A stretch of DNA of 40,585 nucleotides from Nemertoderma westbladi (lineage: Eukaryota; Xenacoelomorpha; Nemertodermatida; Nemertodermatidae), in assembly GCA_032718475.1 (NCBI GenBank), contig JAUCBJ010007632.1, positions 1-40,585 of the forward strand. Reading direction: 5' to 3'. The translations under genes and the position numbers were made by a program. Position 1 is the stretch's first letter. Each line of letters begins with the position of its first letter. Below the pieces are notes generated by a model. That model saw only the letters and a program-made list of their open reading frames with translations. It was not told the DNA's origin and did not search any database. Shown here one piece after another: positions 20,560-31,428 of this stretch.

Positions 20560-21797
20560 TAAACTCAATGTTTCTTGTTCAAAATAAATAATGAATCAAT
20601 CTGTAAAGTTCATCTTATTATACTGTAGGCCCTACATGATGCCTAGAACTGTGTAGGCCGACTACTAAACATGATTAGAGTCTAAAAGATAGTTAGATAG
20701 TTGTAGGGTATATTATACCTATACCGTAGAGATTAATGGATATGATCGCGGGGGCCCTATTACAATGGGTTTTATATTATTTGTACAAAATTATATATAT
20801 TATTATTATTACTCGCGAAGATGCGCAGAGCAGACGAGCTGGCATTTATTTATTTATTCTTGAAAATATAAAATTAAAATTAGGTCGTGGAAAATAAAAT
20901 AAATAAGACGCAGCACCAAGTCTCAAAATTAAAATTTAAATAACATGAAAATGGTAAAGAAATTACGGAAATGGTAAAGAAATTACGGAAATGGTAAAGA
21001 AATTACAGAAATGGTAAAGAAATTACGGAAATGGTAAAGAAATTACGGAAATGGTAAAGAAATTACGGAAATGGTAAAGACAGTCTAATAGATATCATGA
21101 GAATAGAGGCCTCCTACATACATACAATACCAGGCTTGGATGTGACGTTAAAAAGTTAAAAATATTTACAGGTTAAAATATTGCAGGATTCGGTTTTGGC
21201 GCACTGTGAACTGTAACGGCTTGGAGTAACGCAGCCTGATAAACTCAATACAGAGGCGTTCTATGGGATTGAGGTTGCAGAGATCGAAACGTTTACAGAG
21301 AGCACGTTTTTACTGTACTGAGTATTAAGAACTGAGGCGAGACTAGGCATCGCAAACTCGTTGAAACATTTCTCATAAACTGATCCCAAACCTATGTACT
21401 AGTGAGTTAATCAGGAGTAGCTGATGTTTGACTTTAAAGAGATTCTTAGTAAGGATTGCAGGAGAATATTAGGGCATTCTGTTATAATTTTATTAATAAA
21501 TTAATAATTAATAAATTAATACATATAATTTTATTGACAAGGTTAAATTTTAGAATGAAACACAAAATGCAGATACCAAACGCACCCGCTCAAAGTGGTA
21601 AATTATAAAAACGGTAAAATTAGTCACAAACAATATGTATTTTATAAACTAAAATAAACAATACTTATCAGTATAAATTATAAAATTGTAAAGTAAATAT
21701 GTAATTTATAATTTTAGTACTAATTAATATCATATTATTGATTGAATTAAATTAATTAATCTAAATCTCAGCCGGAATCAATTAATATCATAATTAA
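20560..21797. other. Intergenic, AT-rich
   Basis: This separates gene B from the truncated copy C. No gene is recognised apart from the 20-bp array listed separately. Confidence 0.6.
20948..21080. repeat. 20-bp minisatellite, ~6.5 copies
   Basis: The unit is aaatggtaaagaaattacgg, with a single variant (acag for acgg). Confidence 0.95.
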
Positions 21798-22127
21798 TTA
21801 ATATAATTTAGTACTCCAGCCATCACAATTGATTTTAATATTATTATTGTAGCATTCATCTCCATCGGCGTGGACTCTATTCGACACTTCTACGTTGTTA
21901 CCTTTACCATCCTTAGCAATAACCGTTGATTCCAATACATCGGGAATATTTAATTCCCTTTGTTTATTAATAATAAAATCAACTTGTACTCGAATACTAT
22001 TTCTTTCTTCTTTAAATAAACATTCTCTAGTAAATTTAGATCCATCTGGTTCGACTAGTTTATATCCATTATACTTGAAACCCAAAATAACATCAGTTAG
22101 TATCAGTAATATCAGTAATGATTTCAT
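21798..22127 (-). pseudogene. Truncated third receptor copy (C): signal peptide and half of the N-terminal domain
   Basis: The ATG at 22,125-22,127 begins MKSLLILLILTDVILG and continues FKYNGYKLVEPDGSKFTREC, closest to gene A. The homology stops after CDGWST, where genes A and B continue TTEYIS, and the frame closes in AT-rich DNA at 21,798. No Ig exon follows. It is the remnant of a partial duplication or of a deleted gene. Confidence 0.85.
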
Positions 22128-23326
22128 TGTTATTGAGACTAACACTTACAGATTGAATATCCTCACGACATTTTAACTTCCCCCTACAACTTAACTTAGA
22201 AGTAACTGCAAACCGTTTTTACTCAATATAAAATTATATATAAAAGATGTTTAAATTATAAACTCAAACTCTATAATCCAATAATACTTATTATTAACGA
22301 TATAATATTAATTATTAACCAACAATTGACAGCAGAATTTTAATAGCATTGCTGTTTGTTTCGAGGGCCGCCACTATTTTTGTAAATAATTGTTTCAATT
22401 TACGATATAACGATAATTATTAATCAATGAATGACAGCATGGCGTGTAAGTTGTATCAGTTAGCAAATTAGTACAACGGGGTGGTTGAGGTACAGGGGTC
22501 TTGTCCTGATGGTAATGAAAATTTGATGATTTTTGCTTTGCTTTTGTCTTTCGTTGTTATTACTTAATTCTCAATTTACCTGTTTTTATATGATCAACTT
22601 CATACGCTGTATTTTCTTTGGACTAATTAATTATTATGTAAACTAAATTACTTAACATATCATTATTATCTTACGTATTTATTCACAATCTCTATATAAT
22701 CTACTAATAGTCAATAAATACATACATATCCATGGCTGACTTGTAGTAACATAGAGATGAACTGTTGAATAGACATCTTTCTAATAGAAGCATATCTTAT
22801 TACTTACTATATTGGGTGAATTCTGTGGTATTTCTGTGATTAAATGTCAATGCTGAGATTGGACGATAAAAAGTGGATGTTATGGATATATTTAAGCTGA
22901 AATGTGAAAGCTGCCTTGTGGCCAACAGATTTGATTTAAGGGCCGAAGTAGTCAGTACATTAGTATACCCATTATATGTTTCACTAATAAAATAAAAATA
23001 CTTTATTTTTAAATGTTATAACAAAATATTTCAACCAAAATACAACAAGTAATATAAACAATAAACACGGAAGCTATAAAATATGTTATAGATGAACTTT
23101 TGTTTGCCAAGTTTTATATTAAATTCTGGGGCCAAATGTAACTTTACTCTTTGGCATCAATGGCAGGGAAATAGTAACAATATGGTAGATTTATGTTGAG
23201 TCCCCGATTGGAGAAAATCCCTAATATTCTACGACTTCGACGATTTGAAATAAATAATGAGAGAGGAAATATGTTACAAAATAATAATTTTCAAATTAAA
23301 AAGATAACAAATATAATAAAAAATAA
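22128..23326. other. Intergenic; contains block duplicated at 37,230-37,550
   Basis: About 22,880-23,215 (gatttgatttaagggccgaa ... cacggaagctataaaatatg ... atggtagatttatgttgag) matches 37,230-37,545 at high identity. In both places the block lies upstream of a family gene start (copy C and gene A). No coding frame is recognised. Confidence 0.8.
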
Positions 23327-24326
23327 GGATAGTACTATTTACTGACAGTTGTTACCCGTTATTAACAGTTATCCAATTCTTGCACAGGCTATCCAACAGT
23401 TATCCAATTTTTGCAGAGGCTATCCAACGCAACAGTTATCCAATTTTTGCACAGGCTATCCAACAGTTATGCAATTTTTGCAGAGGCTATCCAACAATTA
23501 TCGAAAATGTATTTAAAAAGGCAAAGGTCTCACGGCTCTCTGGGATTTCAATTTTACATTTATTAAGAGTAGGTCTCCTTGAAATAATTTCATAGTTGTA
23601 CCAGTACCATATACTATGGCTAAACTGAGATCAAGATAGCATCCTTTGTTATAGTATTGTCTTTATGGGCTGACCGATTTTTAATTAATTAGGCCTAATT
23701 AATCCTCATCAATTAAGAAATTAATCCCGCCTTCCAGTAGTTAGTGGCGTTGTTCTTTCGAAGCTCTACAGTTCACTGAGCGACTGGACAGGACCTTCTC
23801 TCTTGGCTCATCGAGTCATCCCCAATAATACACCTTATTGTCATGGCGAGTAACAACCATCTCCATTGTTGTACCAAATTCACAACAGTGACTGGGATGA
23901 GGTAGGCCTATGGAGAAGGGACGACGGACATCGGTATGTCAGGAAACATTGAGGATGGGGACGAACAAGCGACTTTCATCACTCAATACTTTCGATATAC
24001 GCCAATGTTCTTCGTTACACAGGCAACAATGTTAGGAAGCGCCAACAGGCACGCATTTGATTCTACGTCGTCAGAAGGAAATCCGAAGACAAGACGGAAA
24101 CAATTCCAGGGTTCGGTTCCGATATAATCGGTCAGCCCATAAATACCATACTGGTACTATAACAAAGGCTGCATATCCTGATATCCTGATGATCCTGAAA
24201 ACGTGGTACCGGTACAAAACTTTTTTTCGCCATTTTAAATTCATATTCGATAATAGTTGGATAGCCTGTACAAAAATTGGATAACTGTTAATAACCGGTA
24301 ACAACTGTCAGTAAATATTACTATCC
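23327..24326. mobile_element. ~1-kb DNA transposon-like element with long terminal inverted repeats
   Basis: The left end ggatagtactatttactgac agttgttac is the inverse of the right end (gtaacaactgtcagtaaata ttactatcc). The inverted homology extends inward through ttgttatagtattgtc and tatgggctgaccgatt, about 350 bp on the left and 210 bp on the right. The left arm is longer because a 31-bp piece (caacagttatccaatttttg...) is repeated four times at 23,365-23,490. The central 400 bp holds only a 63-codon frame. A possible target repeat caaatataa occurs on both sides, but not exactly adjacent on the left. No transposase is seen, so it is non-autonomous. Confidence 0.75.
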
Positions 24327-24428
24327 CAAATATAACACCAATGGAATACTAAATATAGACGAAACTGCAAAATTTCATCAATATTTTTGGACCCGAAATA
24401 ATTTTTCAGCTATACTTAGTATAAACAA

Positions 24429-24434
24429 TTTATT
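24429..24434 (-). promoter_or_regulatory. Probable poly(A) signal AATAAA of gene A
   Basis: It lies 78 nt downstream of the gene A stop codon, in the context ggttgAATAAAttg conserved downstream of gene B. Confidence 0.6.
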
Positions 24435-24511
24435 CAACCATATAAATATATTTTAGAATACTAAATAGAAAAAGTCGGACAAGTTGTATAGTTATCTCAT
24501 TCGATCCATTA

Positions 24512-25463
24512 CTAGATTCCATAGACTTCCTTAGCATTTAAATAGTCCAGATTGTCCTCATTCAATGCGGATTGGTTGATTATTCCAGCTCCGGTAACCT
24601 CTGATTGGTTGACATATATTGGGGATACTGACTTACTCATGCATGCACGGCTATCTGATTGGTTGTTCATCGAGGCTTCCGCTACTTGTGATTGGTTAAC
24701 ATAAACTCTTCCCACCATTGTGTTGCTATTCTCTTGACCTCTCCCCTCCACTACTGTGTTGCTATTCTCTCGCCCTCTCCCGTCCACTACTGTGTTGGTA
24801 TTCTCTCGCCCTCTCCCCTCCACTACTGTGTTGGTATTCTCTCGCCCTCTCCCCACCACTGTGTTGCTATTCTCTTCTCCTCTCTCCTCCACTGTGTTGC
24901 TATTCTCTAGCCCTCTCCCCTCCCCTGTGTTGGTATTCTCCACAGTGATTGTGTTCTGGCAATTTGTATCAGTTTCTGTAGTTACCTTGTTTCTTCCAAC
25001 TTTAGATTCATCGATAGTATCATAGGGATGCTCTTCATTTGTTATCTGATCATCTCGACTACTGGAGGTGAGCGGAGTAAGATTGACAGGTGCCTGATTA
25101 GTTGTTGGGTGATTTACAGACCTCTCATTGGCTGTTTTATTTATAGTTATCCCATTGGATGGTGGATTTAGATAGCTCTCATTGGCTGGGTGATTACGAG
25201 AACTCTCAGTGGCTAATGACCGATTGTTTGAAGCTCGAATGGCTGGTATCTCTAATTCTTCATAGGGGTGACTCGGGATGTTAGCTGGACCATCCAGTCC
25301 ATATACAACTGTGTCATCGTAGACAGGACTACGAGGTTTCCTATTCCGATATCTTTTGAGTAAAATGATTGCCAATACGACTATAACAATCACTCCAAAT
25401 CCACCTCCAACCCCCCACCTATCAGCGGTATAGTAGGATCATAATTGGCTACAATTTGTTGAC
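24512..25463 (-). CDS. Receptor gene A, last exon: transmembrane helix and tyrosine tail, with a frameshift
   Basis: The acceptor aatcttccag ends at 25,464. The exon continues to TAG 24,512-24,514. The helix (GVIVIVVLAIILLKRYRNRK) and tail (VYDDT, HPYEEL, SYLNPP, HPYDTI, VYVNQS, IYVNQS, DYLNAK, VYGI at the C-terminus) parallel gene B. Compared with gene B, the frame before the helix is out by one base at a run of six C (plus strand 25,411-25,416). Read from the acceptor it meets a stop before the membrane segment. This may be a sequencing or assembly indel or a real inactivation. The stalk just before the helix (GQQIVANYDPT) is unrelated to gene B's. A coding minisatellite lies at about 24,707-24,937. 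Confidence 0.8.
24707..24937 (-). repeat. Coding minisatellite in the gene A tail
   Basis: There are about seven units of N-S/T-N-T-V-V-x-G-R-G-x-E, in a unit order different from gene B. They end directly before the VYVNQS motif. Confidence 0.85.
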
Positions 25464-26289
25464 CTGGAAGATTGAATAAGAAATTTTATATATTTATATC
25501 AAACAGACGTCCGCAACCGACAAACTGAAGTAACAATCGCAGTTATTTTGTTTATATTTCTAGGTTCGTTTAATTATATTTATTTTATTATTAAATTTAA
25601 TTGCAGCTGTGGAAATGTAATATAACATCGACATCATATGTATCCAAGAACTTCGGATTAGTCATGAAGACAGTGCCATAAAGTACAATGATATTGGAAA
25701 TGGTTGGACATTAGTAACAACCTCAGGAGTAAGAAATTCGGCCAATGTTTCAATTGGTAGAGTAGGAATTCTGCTAAGCCCATTTGCACTTTAGACACTA
25801 AACAACATCGAATCTATAATTTCCAGGGTCATGATTGCAACATTAGATTGGAATTCCAAGACACTGCATGTTGTAATTTTGTTTTGAACCACTGAGTTGG
25901 GTTAAAGTACCGGTACGCCTAGAGAGAGACCTACAGAAAGATGAAATACTTTGTTTCCATTTGGTAATAAGTTTTCAGTCGATCTTTTGACGAGAAGCAA
26001 ATTGAGCCAAATTAAAAAAAAAAGTTATTCTAATTTTATATGCTATACAATATATAGTTAATATTATAGTAATATATATAAATAGATATAATAAATATAA
26101 TAAAATATATGTATAGTTAAAAGTACAGAAATAGCATTTTAGATCCCCCCTATATTATAGTATCCCAACCAAATACGTTATAATATAGACTTCTAATACT
26201 GGCGTTCAATTCACACCATATATATATCTATCTATAATGGTTGGAAAACAATTTGAGCCACCACCATGCAGCAATCTACAATAATTAAA
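25464..26289. other. Intron of gene A, AT-rich, with LINE debris
   Basis: Apart from the LINE endonuclease fragment listed separately, I see only low-complexity AT sequence. Confidence 0.6.
25610..25860 (+). mobile_element. Decayed LINE endonuclease fragment
   Basis: The plus strand reads YNIDIICIQELRISHEDSA, KYNDIGNGWTLVTT and ILLSPFAL with stops between. It is homologous to the N-terminal part of the element at 17,161-18,373 but in the opposite orientation. Confidence 0.85.
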
Positions 26290-26660
26290 TTGCTATAAAG
26301 CAGCGTGCTTTAAGAATGCTATGGCGGTTTATCAACACAACCGCGCCGCTCAAAATAGTCGAACCTCTAGAATTCCAATGAATTCTATTTGACTTCAAAA
26401 TCCTGGCGATCCCATTCAACGCTGCCTATGCCTCCCCTACGGATTAGAAAGCACCTGACTTCCGGATCCATGAGACTTCCGGATCCATGAGACTTCCGGA
26501 TCCATGAGACTTCCGGATCCATGATCCCAGGTAGCAGAAGTTATTCACATGCTTAAGTATACCATCCTTTGAGCTTATGCTTTATGTTCAGACATTATCT
26601 GGGGACTGTCGAAGTGTTCACACCATGGATCAGTTTTGTTACAGTTCAACATTAATCTCT
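26290..26660 (-). mobile_element. LINE (family A) remnant with internal 17-bp repeat
   Basis: The 3' end (gcattcttaaagcacgctg) and an upstream piece homologous to 13,930-14,125 are joined by a deletion. A 17-bp unit (acttccggatccatgag) is repeated four times at about 26,456-26,524. Not coding. Confidence 0.8.
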
Positions 26661-26829
26661 CTCAAATGACACGGTTTCAGTAACAGACCAGACAGGTTAT
26701 TCTATATTTATAAGAGTAACATGATAAAATAAAGTAATACTAACGTATTTTAAGCAACGGTAGTATATAGTATAGCTTCTCAGATGCATTCAATTGCATT
26801 CAATTAAATTCATATACTAATTTATTGGA

Positions 26830-28344
26830 TTGCCTGTATATTTCGCCCACGGACGCCAGTGGCCAACCTGTTTCTGTGGTGTATTGTTTGGGATGTCACA
26901 AGGGTCTCAACGCTGCTGCCAGTGTGGCACCACCCCTGATGGTAGTTGCATAACGGGGCGGTGTGGTTGCCACAAACGTCGGCGTCCTTGTATCAGTTGC
27001 GCACAGTTTCTCACCGGAGGATGCAGGAACGAGTTCACTTCCAACATTCACACATTGTCGCCGCTGTCGCAACCACCCATTCCGATAAACTTTTCCTCCC
27101 CGCACGAGATGTTGGACACCATGGAACGGACTGGTTCAAACTGCCAGCTTTCGTTCGACTCACTAAGCGAAACGTTGGTACCTCAGTCAGGAAACGGAGA
27201 CGACGGCGCCAGCCAGTCTACCATCAACCAAGACGGCCACATTCCGCCCACAGACCCTGTCCCCGACTGTCCTCGTCGCTCAGTGAAACCCACAGACGCC
27301 CCAACTGCCGGGGCAGCCGCCCAGGACACCACGACCTTTGGCAGTATGTGGGCATCAGTGACCGAGAACCAAACGAACCCCGACCCACAGGACTTAATGA
27401 CTAGGGCCTACGGGGCCCCATTGGTTGGAAAGGGAGCCGCCCCGGATCTCTTACTACACCAGTGGAGGCGCGCTACTCAGTTGATCGGGTCCAAATACCG
27501 TCTGCCTGGTGGTGCATTGGGGCGGGACTTTGTTGAGCTGCTGGCCTCAGAGGCAACAGCCTTCCAGTCGGCGTTGCAACACAATGTGGCAAATGCCCGC
27601 TCAGAGCGTTTACTACTCACGGACTCGCTTCTACTCCATCGCGACCCTAAAGTAACAAAGGTGGCCGACATCCGCCGTCTCCTCTCCCGAAGAATCGGTC
27701 TTTGGCGAGGCGGCCAAATGGAGGCCCTCCTCCAGGAGGCGGAGCGATGCTCTAAGAAGTTTGGTTCTGGCCATCGGGTCATTCGTCAGCCGCCGGACAA
27801 CGAGAAGGAACACACGATCCGTGTGTTTACCCGCCTTATGCTTGAGGGAAAAGTGCGAAGCGCTGTACGGTGGGTGACGGGCCGGGATTCTGGAGGCGTA
27901 CTAGACCCCAGCGATGACGTGGAGGTTGGGGGAAACAAGGTCAATGTCCTGGACGTGCTCAGAAGTAAACACCCCTCAGCGGCGGCACCTCCGGTTGGTT
28001 CTCTACTGGATCTTGAAGATGAGCTACCGGTGCGAGTTGACGTCGACATAACGGCCGCCCATATAGAGTCGGCTGTCCGCCACCTCCACGGCGGGGCGGG
28101 ACCTGCCGGTTCTGATTCCACCCGCTGGCAGGATTTTCTGCTAAGTTACGGGGCCCACAGCGAACGCCTACGCGAGGGAATTGCAGGCATCACTCGCAGT
28201 CTGGCGAACTCAGTAGTCCCATGGGAGTCCACACGTGCCCTCATGTCTGGCCGGCTCATCGCCCTTGATAAGTGCCCTGGAGTGCGCCCAATTGGGATTG
28301 GCGAATGGCACGAGCCATGGCGCAGACTACTGGCGACGACGTGA
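26830..28344 (+). CDS. GC-rich retroelement, first frame: Cys-rich domain and N-terminal part of RT
   Basis: The frame is open from 26,830, but the first ATG is at 26,893 (MSQGSQRCC). It has a Cys cluster resembling CXC/tesmin-type zinc motifs (CCQC...C....C.CHKRRRPCISC.....C.N, codons ~29-65), then a low-complexity linker. A region of about 300 residues follows (FVELLASE, DIRRLLSRRIGLWRGGQME, ALDKCPGVRPIGIGEW) that I recognise as the upstream part of a reverse-transcriptase family common in cnidarian, sponge and other marine genomes. The clade is uncertain. GC content is far above that of the flanks. It lies in the gene A intron, antisense to the receptor. Confidence 0.8.
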   Translation: MPVYFAHGRQWPTCFCGVLFGMSQGSQRCCQCGTTPDGSCITGRCGCHKRRRPCISCAQFLTGGCRNEFTSNIHTLSPLSQPPIPINFSSPHEMLDTMERTGSNCQLSFDSLSETLVPQSGNGDDGASQSTINQDGHIPPTDPVPDCPRRSVKPTDAPTAGAAAQDTTTFGSMWASVTENQTNPDPQDLMTRAYGAPLVGKGAAPDLLLHQWRRATQLIGSKYRLPGGALGRDFVELLASEATAFQSALQHNVANARSERLLLTDSLLLHRDPKVTKVADIRRLLSRRIGLWRGGQMEALLQEAERCSKKFGSGHRVIRQPPDNEKEHTIRVFTRLMLEGKVRSAVRWVTGRDSGGVLDPSDDVEVGGNKVNVLDVLRSKHPSAAAPPVGSLLDLEDELPVRVDVDITAAHIESAVRHLHGGAGPAGSDSTRWQDFLLSYGAHSERLREGIAGITRSLANSVVPWESTRALMSGRLIALDKCPGVRPIGIGEWHEPWRRLLATT

Positions 28345-29711
28345 CAACAACTTGCGGGGCTGAGCAGCTATCAGCCGGGACGTCCGCGGGAGTCGAGGCC
28401 GCCGTCCACACGATGGCCGACATCTTCGAGGAGCGGGCCGACGATGGTTGGGGGGTACTCCTGGTAGACGCCTCCAACGCATTCAACTCACTGAATAGGG
28501 TGGCAGCGCTGTGGAACGCCCGCCGTTTATGGCCAAGGTGTTCCTTGTTCTTATTCAACTGTTACCGAGGATACAGTATATTGGTTGTGAGAGGAACAGA
28601 TGCGATATTATTCAGCGAGGAGGGAGCCATACAGGGGGACCTGCTCGCCATGCTGTTCTACGCAACAGGGGCCCTACCACTAGTCCGATGCCTGCGTTCC
28701 TCGAAGACGCGACAGAACTGGTTTGCGGACGACTCGGCTGGTGCTGGGAGACTCGTGGACGTCCTGGAGTGGTTCCTTCAGCTCAAAGCCAACGGCCCAG
28801 CACTTGGTTACAAGCCAGAACCATCCAAGAGCTACCTGGTAGTGGCGCCGGCTTTTATGGAGGAGGCCAAGCGGATCTTCACGGGCCACTCCATCAATGT
28901 GGTTACTGGCCACCGCTTCCTCGGGGGTTTCCTGGGTGGAGTGTCTGACAGGACGGCGTTCGTGGGGGCCAAGGTAGCTGCATGGGTCGACGCAGTAGAC
29001 AAGCTGTCCGAGATGGCAGCCGAACAGCCGCAGGCTGCGTTTGCGGCCATGGCCTGCTCCCTCCAGAGGGAGTGGGCCTACCTTCAGCGGGTCACACCAA
29101 ACTGCAGCGACCAATTCCGAATCCTCGAGGAGGCCATAGCCCAGCGTTTTCTGCCAGCCCTACTCGGAGGCGAAATATCCGCTAACGAACGCCGGCTGTT
29201 CTCCTTGTCCCCCCGCATAGGAGGGATGGGCCTACGGGACCCTATAGTGGAAGCTACTCCTTCCTACGACACATCCCGGGCCGGAACTCGGTCCCTCAGT
29301 CAGGCAATCATCGGGGTTGAACCCTTCTCCCTGGTAGATCACCTCGCTTGTCTTCAGGGGGCTCGCAAAGTGGGGCGAACACTACAGCTTGCACGGGAGG
29401 ACACCGGGTTCAAGGAGGCGATCAAAGACATGTCACAGACCCGACGACGCACAGTACAACGAGCTGTTGACTACCGTACCAGCGGCTGGATTTCCTGTCT
29501 CCCCCATGCAGAGCATCACCTCGACCTTTCTCCTCGTCAGCCGAAGACGAGAAGAAGCGGCTCTACTCCGACGCAGTCTGGGCGCGGCGTGGAGACTTCT
29601 CGCCATACGTTGCCTCCTGCGACGGAGTGTTGGCCCCCCAAGCGGACAAGCTCCTCAGGACCATTGCCCAGAAGCTCCACCGGACGTGGGGGAGACCCTA
29701 CAGCATGGTGA
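28272..29711 (+). CDS. GC-rich retroelement, second frame: reverse transcriptase palm
   Basis: It overlaps the first frame by 73 bp in a different phase (-1 relative). Homology passes from one frame to the other around 28,310-28,340, so a single indel or a programmed shift separates them; I see no convincing slippery site. It carries RT motif A (VLLVDASNAFNSLNR), motif B (EGAIQGDLLAMLFYA) and motif C (WFADDSAGAG), then KANGPALGYKPEPSKSYLVV and HRFLGGFLGGV. Homology leaves this frame near 29,520. Confidence 0.82.
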   Translation: MPWSAPNWDWRMARAMAQTTGDDVTTTCGAEQLSAGTSAGVEAAVHTMADIFEERADDGWGVLLVDASNAFNSLNRVAALWNARRLWPRCSLFLFNCYRGYSILVVRGTDAILFSEEGAIQGDLLAMLFYATGALPLVRCLRSSKTRQNWFADDSAGAGRLVDVLEWFLQLKANGPALGYKPEPSKSYLVVAPAFMEEAKRIFTGHSINVVTGHRFLGGFLGGVSDRTAFVGAKVAAWVDAVDKLSEMAAEQPQAAFAAMACSLQREWAYLQRVTPNCSDQFRILEEAIAQRFLPALLGGEISANERRLFSLSPRIGGMGLRDPIVEATPSYDTSRAGTRSLSQAIIGVEPFSLVDHLACLQGARKVGRTLQLAREDTGFKEAIKDMSQTRRRTVQRAVDYRTSGWISCLPHAEHHLDLSPRQPKTRRSGSTPTQSGRGVETSRHTLPPATECWPPKRTSSSGPLPRSSTGRGGDPTAW

Positions 29712-29875
29712 TGGGGTGGGTCCGTACCCGGGTCCAGCTGGCTATCGTACGCGGGGCTTCCCATTGCCTTAGAGGGTCGCGGACGAAATGGCGTAGCGGG
29801 CTCGGGCTGGACGACGGCGCTGGGATACCAGGTGGCTTTGTGTCACAGGTGGTGTTGGTGCTAGTATTTTGCTAA
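29500..29875 (+). pseudogene. C-terminal piece of the GC-rich retroelement in a third frame
   Basis: The frame with MLAPQADKLLRTIAQKLHRT, MGWVRTRVQLAIVRGAS and CLRGSRTKW continues the retroelement protein after a second frameshift near 29,520. GC-rich sequence stops at about 29,860; an AATAAA at about 29,926 may be its 3' signal. Confidence 0.65.
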
Positions 29876-30009
29876 TTGATTAACAAACGTTTTGCTAAAA
29901 CATTTTGCTGTGTGGTATTGTATGTAATAAATCCATCGTGCATTTATTAGTTTACAGAAATTATTAATAATAAAATCTGATTAATATTTTAAGCAACCAT
30001 GTTCAGCAT

Positions 30010-30150
30010 GATCCGGTCTCTTGAATATAATCTTAAGTTGAACGAAATACATTTTTGACAGACCAATCAATATCAAGCAAATTAAATAATGTATGTTTTT
30101 TTTTATTATTACGCAAAAAAAATATACTTTGTTCAACCCAAGATTGTATA
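30010..30150. repeat. Decayed palindromic element next to the gene A Ig-FN3 donor
   Basis: Its arms match those of 14,245-14,412, but the right arm has lost the ttgcttgatattggtctgtc part. It has the same position relative to the exon as in gene B, so the insertion predates the A/B duplication. Confidence 0.8.
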
Positions 30151-30163
30151 AAAGTTAACATAC

Positions 30164-30787
30164 CTGTTGTTGGTTCACCTTCTATTACAGGAGTTGGATC
30201 CTGACAACCGATCTTATTACAGGCCACCACAGAGAAATAATGACGTTCATTGGGTAATCCTGGGACGATTATGTAAGAATCAGTTGTATCTATTGTTGTT
30301 TTAGAATCAAAGTTTCCGTTACTGTTGTTGTACTCAACTCTAAACCATTGATTAGATCCACCATTGAATCCTGGTGTCCAACTAACTTTTACACTAGAAG
30401 AGTCAACAGCTTCTACTTTAACTCCAGTCGGCATATGTGGAGGTCCTTCAGCATCTAAGTTAACGTCACATTCAACCTCAGTATTACTGCGAGGGATACC
30501 ATTTCCAACACTCCCAAAGTAGGTTTGATTAAGATCTTCTCTCGTTACATTATATATCATTAGACTTATAAAAGCTATACTTTTATAATCAGAGTTAAAA
30601 ACTTCAGCTGATGTTCTATATTTATCACCATCGGGTAGCTTTTTATTTACGTCAGCTTGACTAACCCAATAAACACTCGATTCACTAACAGCTGGATAAC
30701 TTTCCAATGTACATGTTAGAGTAACGACATTCCCAACAGCTGCTATAACAGTTCGCTCTGTGTCATTGTGAATCCAATGTGGTTTGT
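30164..30787 (-). CDS. Receptor gene A, Ig + FN3 exon
   Basis: This is a 624-bp exon, phase 1 at both ends: acceptor ...ttttttttag|AC and donor CAACAG|GTATGT. It codes an Ig-like domain (VVTLTCTLESYPAV, VYWVSQADVNKKL, EVECDVNLDAE) and an FN3 domain (PPHMPTGVKVEAVDSSSVKV, SWTPGFNGGSNQWFRVEYNN, PNERHYFSVVACNKIGC). The exon is intact. Gene A has a single such exon where gene B has two. Confidence 0.88.
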
Positions 30788-31428
30788 CTAAAAAAAAATA
30801 TGTTTGTATTGTAATTATATTTATTATGTGGGAGATGTGAATTCAATGCAACCAAACAATGACACCAAGGTGGAACCTTGGTGTCAGAGTCGGGAAGTTA
30901 TCAATAGTCCAAACACGACTGAATAAGGAAATGGTAAATTATAACATTGCGAGCTTCGAGCTTGATATTTTATCTAGACACGCAGCAAAATCTTAAAGTA
31001 GCCAGATTCTGGAATATACAATGTAAATAGGACAATATGATAATGCTCTCCATATTTACATTGTATATTTGATTCACCGCGTCACTCGCCCCACAACAAT
31101 TCTCTTATTATTATAGATTCTGGAACAGTTACTGTGTTATTGGTCGTATTGATGTACGTTATATCATTAATATGATTCATAATTAATGACCTGAAGTTTG
31201 TATTGTTTGTTTTGTTTGTATTGAATCCTTATACATGCCTGGTCTGGGTTGTGCAGTTCAGTTCACCGTCTCAAAGTTGCACAAAACATTAAGTTTTAAC
31301 AAAACGAGACGGGGGTTGGGTAACTTACGCCAATCCCATCAATGAAAATTGAAAATTAAATAAAAAAATGAAAATTGTAAATATATTGTGTGGAAGCGTT
31401 GACATGGAATTATACATATAGGGTAATA
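30788..31428. other. Intron of gene A
   Basis: No gene is seen. At 31,082-31,096 the inverse of the motif ttgtggggcgag occurs, the same terminal-looking motif as at 6,138, 7,970 and 37,742. Confidence 0.6.

Noticed and set aside
28272-28344. Programmed -1 frameshift between the two retroelement frames
   Set aside because: No slippery heptamer or clear downstream structure is seen; another frame change further on suggests simple decay.
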